The translations under genes and the position numbers were made by a program. 5,897 bases of DNA, taken from Alphaproteobacteria bacterium (GTDB lineage Bacteria; Pseudomonadota; Alphaproteobacteria; Rhodobacterales; Rhodobacteraceae). Where the stretch lies: positions 1 through 5,897 of the forward strand of contig JAJRRX010000013.1 in NCBI GenBank assembly GCA_024279075.1, written 5' to 3'. The notes beneath the pieces are model-generated. The model searched no databases. It was not told the origin of the DNA and worked only from the letters and a program-made list of their open reading frames with translations. Below, in pieces: positions 4,785 through 5,897 of the stretch (position 1 is its first letter; every line of letters starts with the position of its first letter).

Positions 4785-5601
4785 CCGGCTCTCCTTTGTA
4801 TTCGTGGGTGCCTAGCGCATCCGCCAACCGCGCTGTGGCGGAACCACGGCGCAAAGGCTTGGGCTGTGTAGCAGATGGGGCCCAGCCTGTCAGAAAAATG
4901 ATTTCAAACGTGGCAGGGATGCGCCCATCGGGCAGGGCAAATTCGGCTTGGTAAATCTCCAGCGCTTTGGCGAGGGTTGCCCGCCGCAAGCCGCCGCGCC
5001 GTTCGGTCAGGGCGTTGGCTTCGCCCATTGCCCGCAAATCTCGCATCAGGTGCAAGGGCGTTTCATAGGTTACGGTCAGCGTCGTGGCATCTGCCACCGG
5101 CAAGGCCAGCCCTGCGCGTTGCAGCAAGGCACCAAGATCGCGCACATCGCCCATCGGCGCAACGCGCGGTGATAGCCCATCCTCCACCATGCTTTCGGCC
5201 TGCGCCAGCGCATAGCGCAACTCGTGCAGGGTTTCGCCACCAAACAGCGCGGCTATAAGCAGCCCGTCAGGCTTAAGCGCGCGGCGCATTTGCACGAGCT
5301 GGCCCACGGGGTCATTCGCCGCATGCAGGCACAGGCCATGCACCACAAGGTCCATGCGGGCCTCGGGCAGGTCTAAAATCTCGTCATCCGGCACAGTGAT
5401 CGCAGGCCCAAAACTCTGCCAAACCTCCGGCAACCAGCCAACAAAAGCAGCGTTAGTAAACGATTTATTAACGTCTTCCAGTCTTTCATGCAGCTGAAGC
5501 ACGGCTGAGCGATGCAGGAAATCTGCCACGCCCTGCGCTTTGGCCCGCGCCCTGAAGCGTGTGCGCGCCTGTGTATTAAAGAGTTTGGATGGTGAAACCA
5601 T
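4777..5601 (-). CDS. NDUFAF5-like class I methyltransferase-fold protein
   Basis: This 274-aa protein matches the alphaproteobacterial relatives of the mitochondrial complex I assembly factor NDUFAF5. Signature stretches are LFNTQARTRFRARA near the start, RRALKPDGLLIAALFGGETL (106-125) followed by HELR, SPRVAPMGDVRDLGALLQRAG (144-164), MRDLRAMGEANAL (186-198) and FEIIFLTGWAP (232-242). In mitochondria NDUFAF5 is reported to hydroxylate an arginine of a complex I subunit, so a role in respiratory complex assembly is possible, although such genes are often annotated simply as BioC-like methyltransferases. The usual Gly-rich SAM-binding motif I is not visible: the expected place (about 50-57) reads NAAFVGWL. 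A GAGG (5612-5615) lies 10 nt before the ATG. The gene diverges from the ComF-family gene and overlaps hemH by 8 nt. Confidence 0.88.
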   Translation of the reverse strand: MVSPSKLFNTQARTRFRARAKAQGVADFLHRSAVLQLHERLEDVNKSFTNAAFVGWLPEVWQSFGPAITVPDDEILDLPEARMDLVVHGLCLHAANDPVGQLVQMRRALKPDGLLIAALFGGETLHELRYALAQAESMVEDGLSPRVAPMGDVRDLGALLQRAGLALPVADATTLTVTYETPLHLMRDLRAMGEANALTERRGGLRRATLAKALEIYQAEFALPDGRIPATFEIIFLTGWAPSATQPKPLRRGSATARLADALGTHEYKGEPDD

Positions 5602-5660
5602 TGTTAAAAAACCTCGTTAGCGCTCGTATACCTGCCTTTACCCCGGAGCAAAAGGGGCGG
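5602..5660. promoter_or_regulatory. Divergent intergenic region between the methyltransferase and ComF-family genes
   Basis: These 59 bp must hold the start signals for both directions unless the ComF gene begins earlier. They contain the methyltransferase ribosome binding site (5612-5615), a GTATAC word (5626-5631) that could serve as a -10 core on either strand, and AGGGG (5653-5657) just before the ATG at 5661. No convincing -35/-10 pair is visible. Confidence 0.4.
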
Positions 5661-5897
5661 ATGCGCCGCGGGCTCACTATCCTGACCCGCACCATCTACC
5701 CCGCCCGCTGCATGGTCTGCAGCACCTACACAGACGCCCCCGGCGGCCTCTGCCCAAGCTGCTGGCATGATACTCATTTTATTTCCGGCTCCACCTGCAC
5801 CACCTGCTCGGCCCCGTTGGTGGGGGAGGTCACGGGTGCGCAATGTGATACCTGCCTCAGCTTCCCGCCGCCATGGCAGCGGGGCATTGCGGTGCTG
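5661..5897 (+). CDS. ComF-family double zinc ribbon protein, N-terminal fragment (cut by window end)
   Basis: The first 79 codons are present. The start MRRGLTILTRTIYPARC and the eight cysteines in four CxxC pairs (17/20, 31/34, 46/49, 62/65) form the double zinc ribbon typical of ComF-type proteins. The phosphoribosyltransferase domain would follow outside the window. In naturally competent bacteria ComF is a cytoplasmic protein linked to DNA uptake; in alphaproteobacteria the family is widespread, often called a ComF family or amidophosphoribosyltransferase-like protein, and its role is less clear. I chose the ATG at 5661 because the next residues match the usual family start and AGGGG precedes it. 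The same frame is open upstream to an ATG at 5589, which would overlap the divergent methyltransferase start and add 24 residues without zinc-ribbon similarity. Confidence 0.88.
   Translation, partial: MRRGLTILTRTIYPARCMVCSTYTDAPGGLCPSCWHDTHFISGSTCTTCSAPLVGEVTGAQCDTCLSFPPPWQRGIAVL

Noticed and set aside
3798..4871. Long plus-strand open frame opposite hemH (357 codons)
   Set aside because: It is the antisense shadow of ferrochelatase and the end of the methyltransferase gene; both of those have clear family motifs and start signals, while the shadow is rich in Arg/His with no recognisable domain.
5604..5843. Minus-strand 79-codon frame opposite the ComF gene
   Set aside because: It is Gly/Ala-rich shadow sequence; the plus strand has eight ordered cysteines of a double zinc ribbon.
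1..5897. CRISPR array, tRNA/rRNA genes, insertion sequences
   Set aside because: No regularly spaced repeats, no cloverleaf or rRNA sequence and no transposase were seen; nearly all of the window is coding.

Overview
The window looks like chromosomal DNA of an alphaproteobacterium, most likely from the Rhodobacterales. This rests on three things: a divergent comF-type gene beside an NDUFAF5-like methyltransferase and a ferrochelatase, the protein sequence style, and moderate-to-high GC. The species cannot be read from the sequence. Every supported gene except the one at the right edge is on the minus strand, so transcription runs from high to low coordinates.

Right part (about 3460-5897), housekeeping: a ComF-family gene (plus strand, cut by the window end) diverges from a minus-strand run. 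That run is an NDUFAF5-like methyltransferase (4777-5601), ferrochelatase hemH (3744-4784, 8-nt overlap) and a 92-aa membrane-anchored protein of unknown function (3463-3741, 2 nt after hemH).

Middle (about 3184-3436): a perfect 16-bp inverted repeat with a 4-nt spacer (3401-3436) sits directly against the ribosome binding site of an unrecognised basic 67-aa ORF (3184-3387).

Left part (1-3180), the interesting block: a 102-aa protein with a twin-arginine-like leader, a Gly/Ser/Asn-rich middle and a two-cysteine tail (2769-3077). It is followed by a kinase of HPr-kinase type fused to a C-terminal PqqD-like (RiPP recognition element-like) domain (1401-2672, possibly 2732). Next come an exported PepSY-domain protein with a Ser/Pro- and Asp-rich linker (833-1408), an OmpR-family response regulator (165-833) and the start of its sensor kinase (1-168). 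The last four genes are joined by overlapping stops and starts, so they form one operon.

The small protein and the PepSY protein share a 31-residue leader that aligns without gaps. Together with a kinase carrying a peptide-binding domain and its own two-component system, this suggests an exported peptide or protein that is phosphorylated or otherwise handled by the kinase before or during export, under envelope-signal control. That functional reading is inference; the domain assignments and gene layout are read from the sequence.
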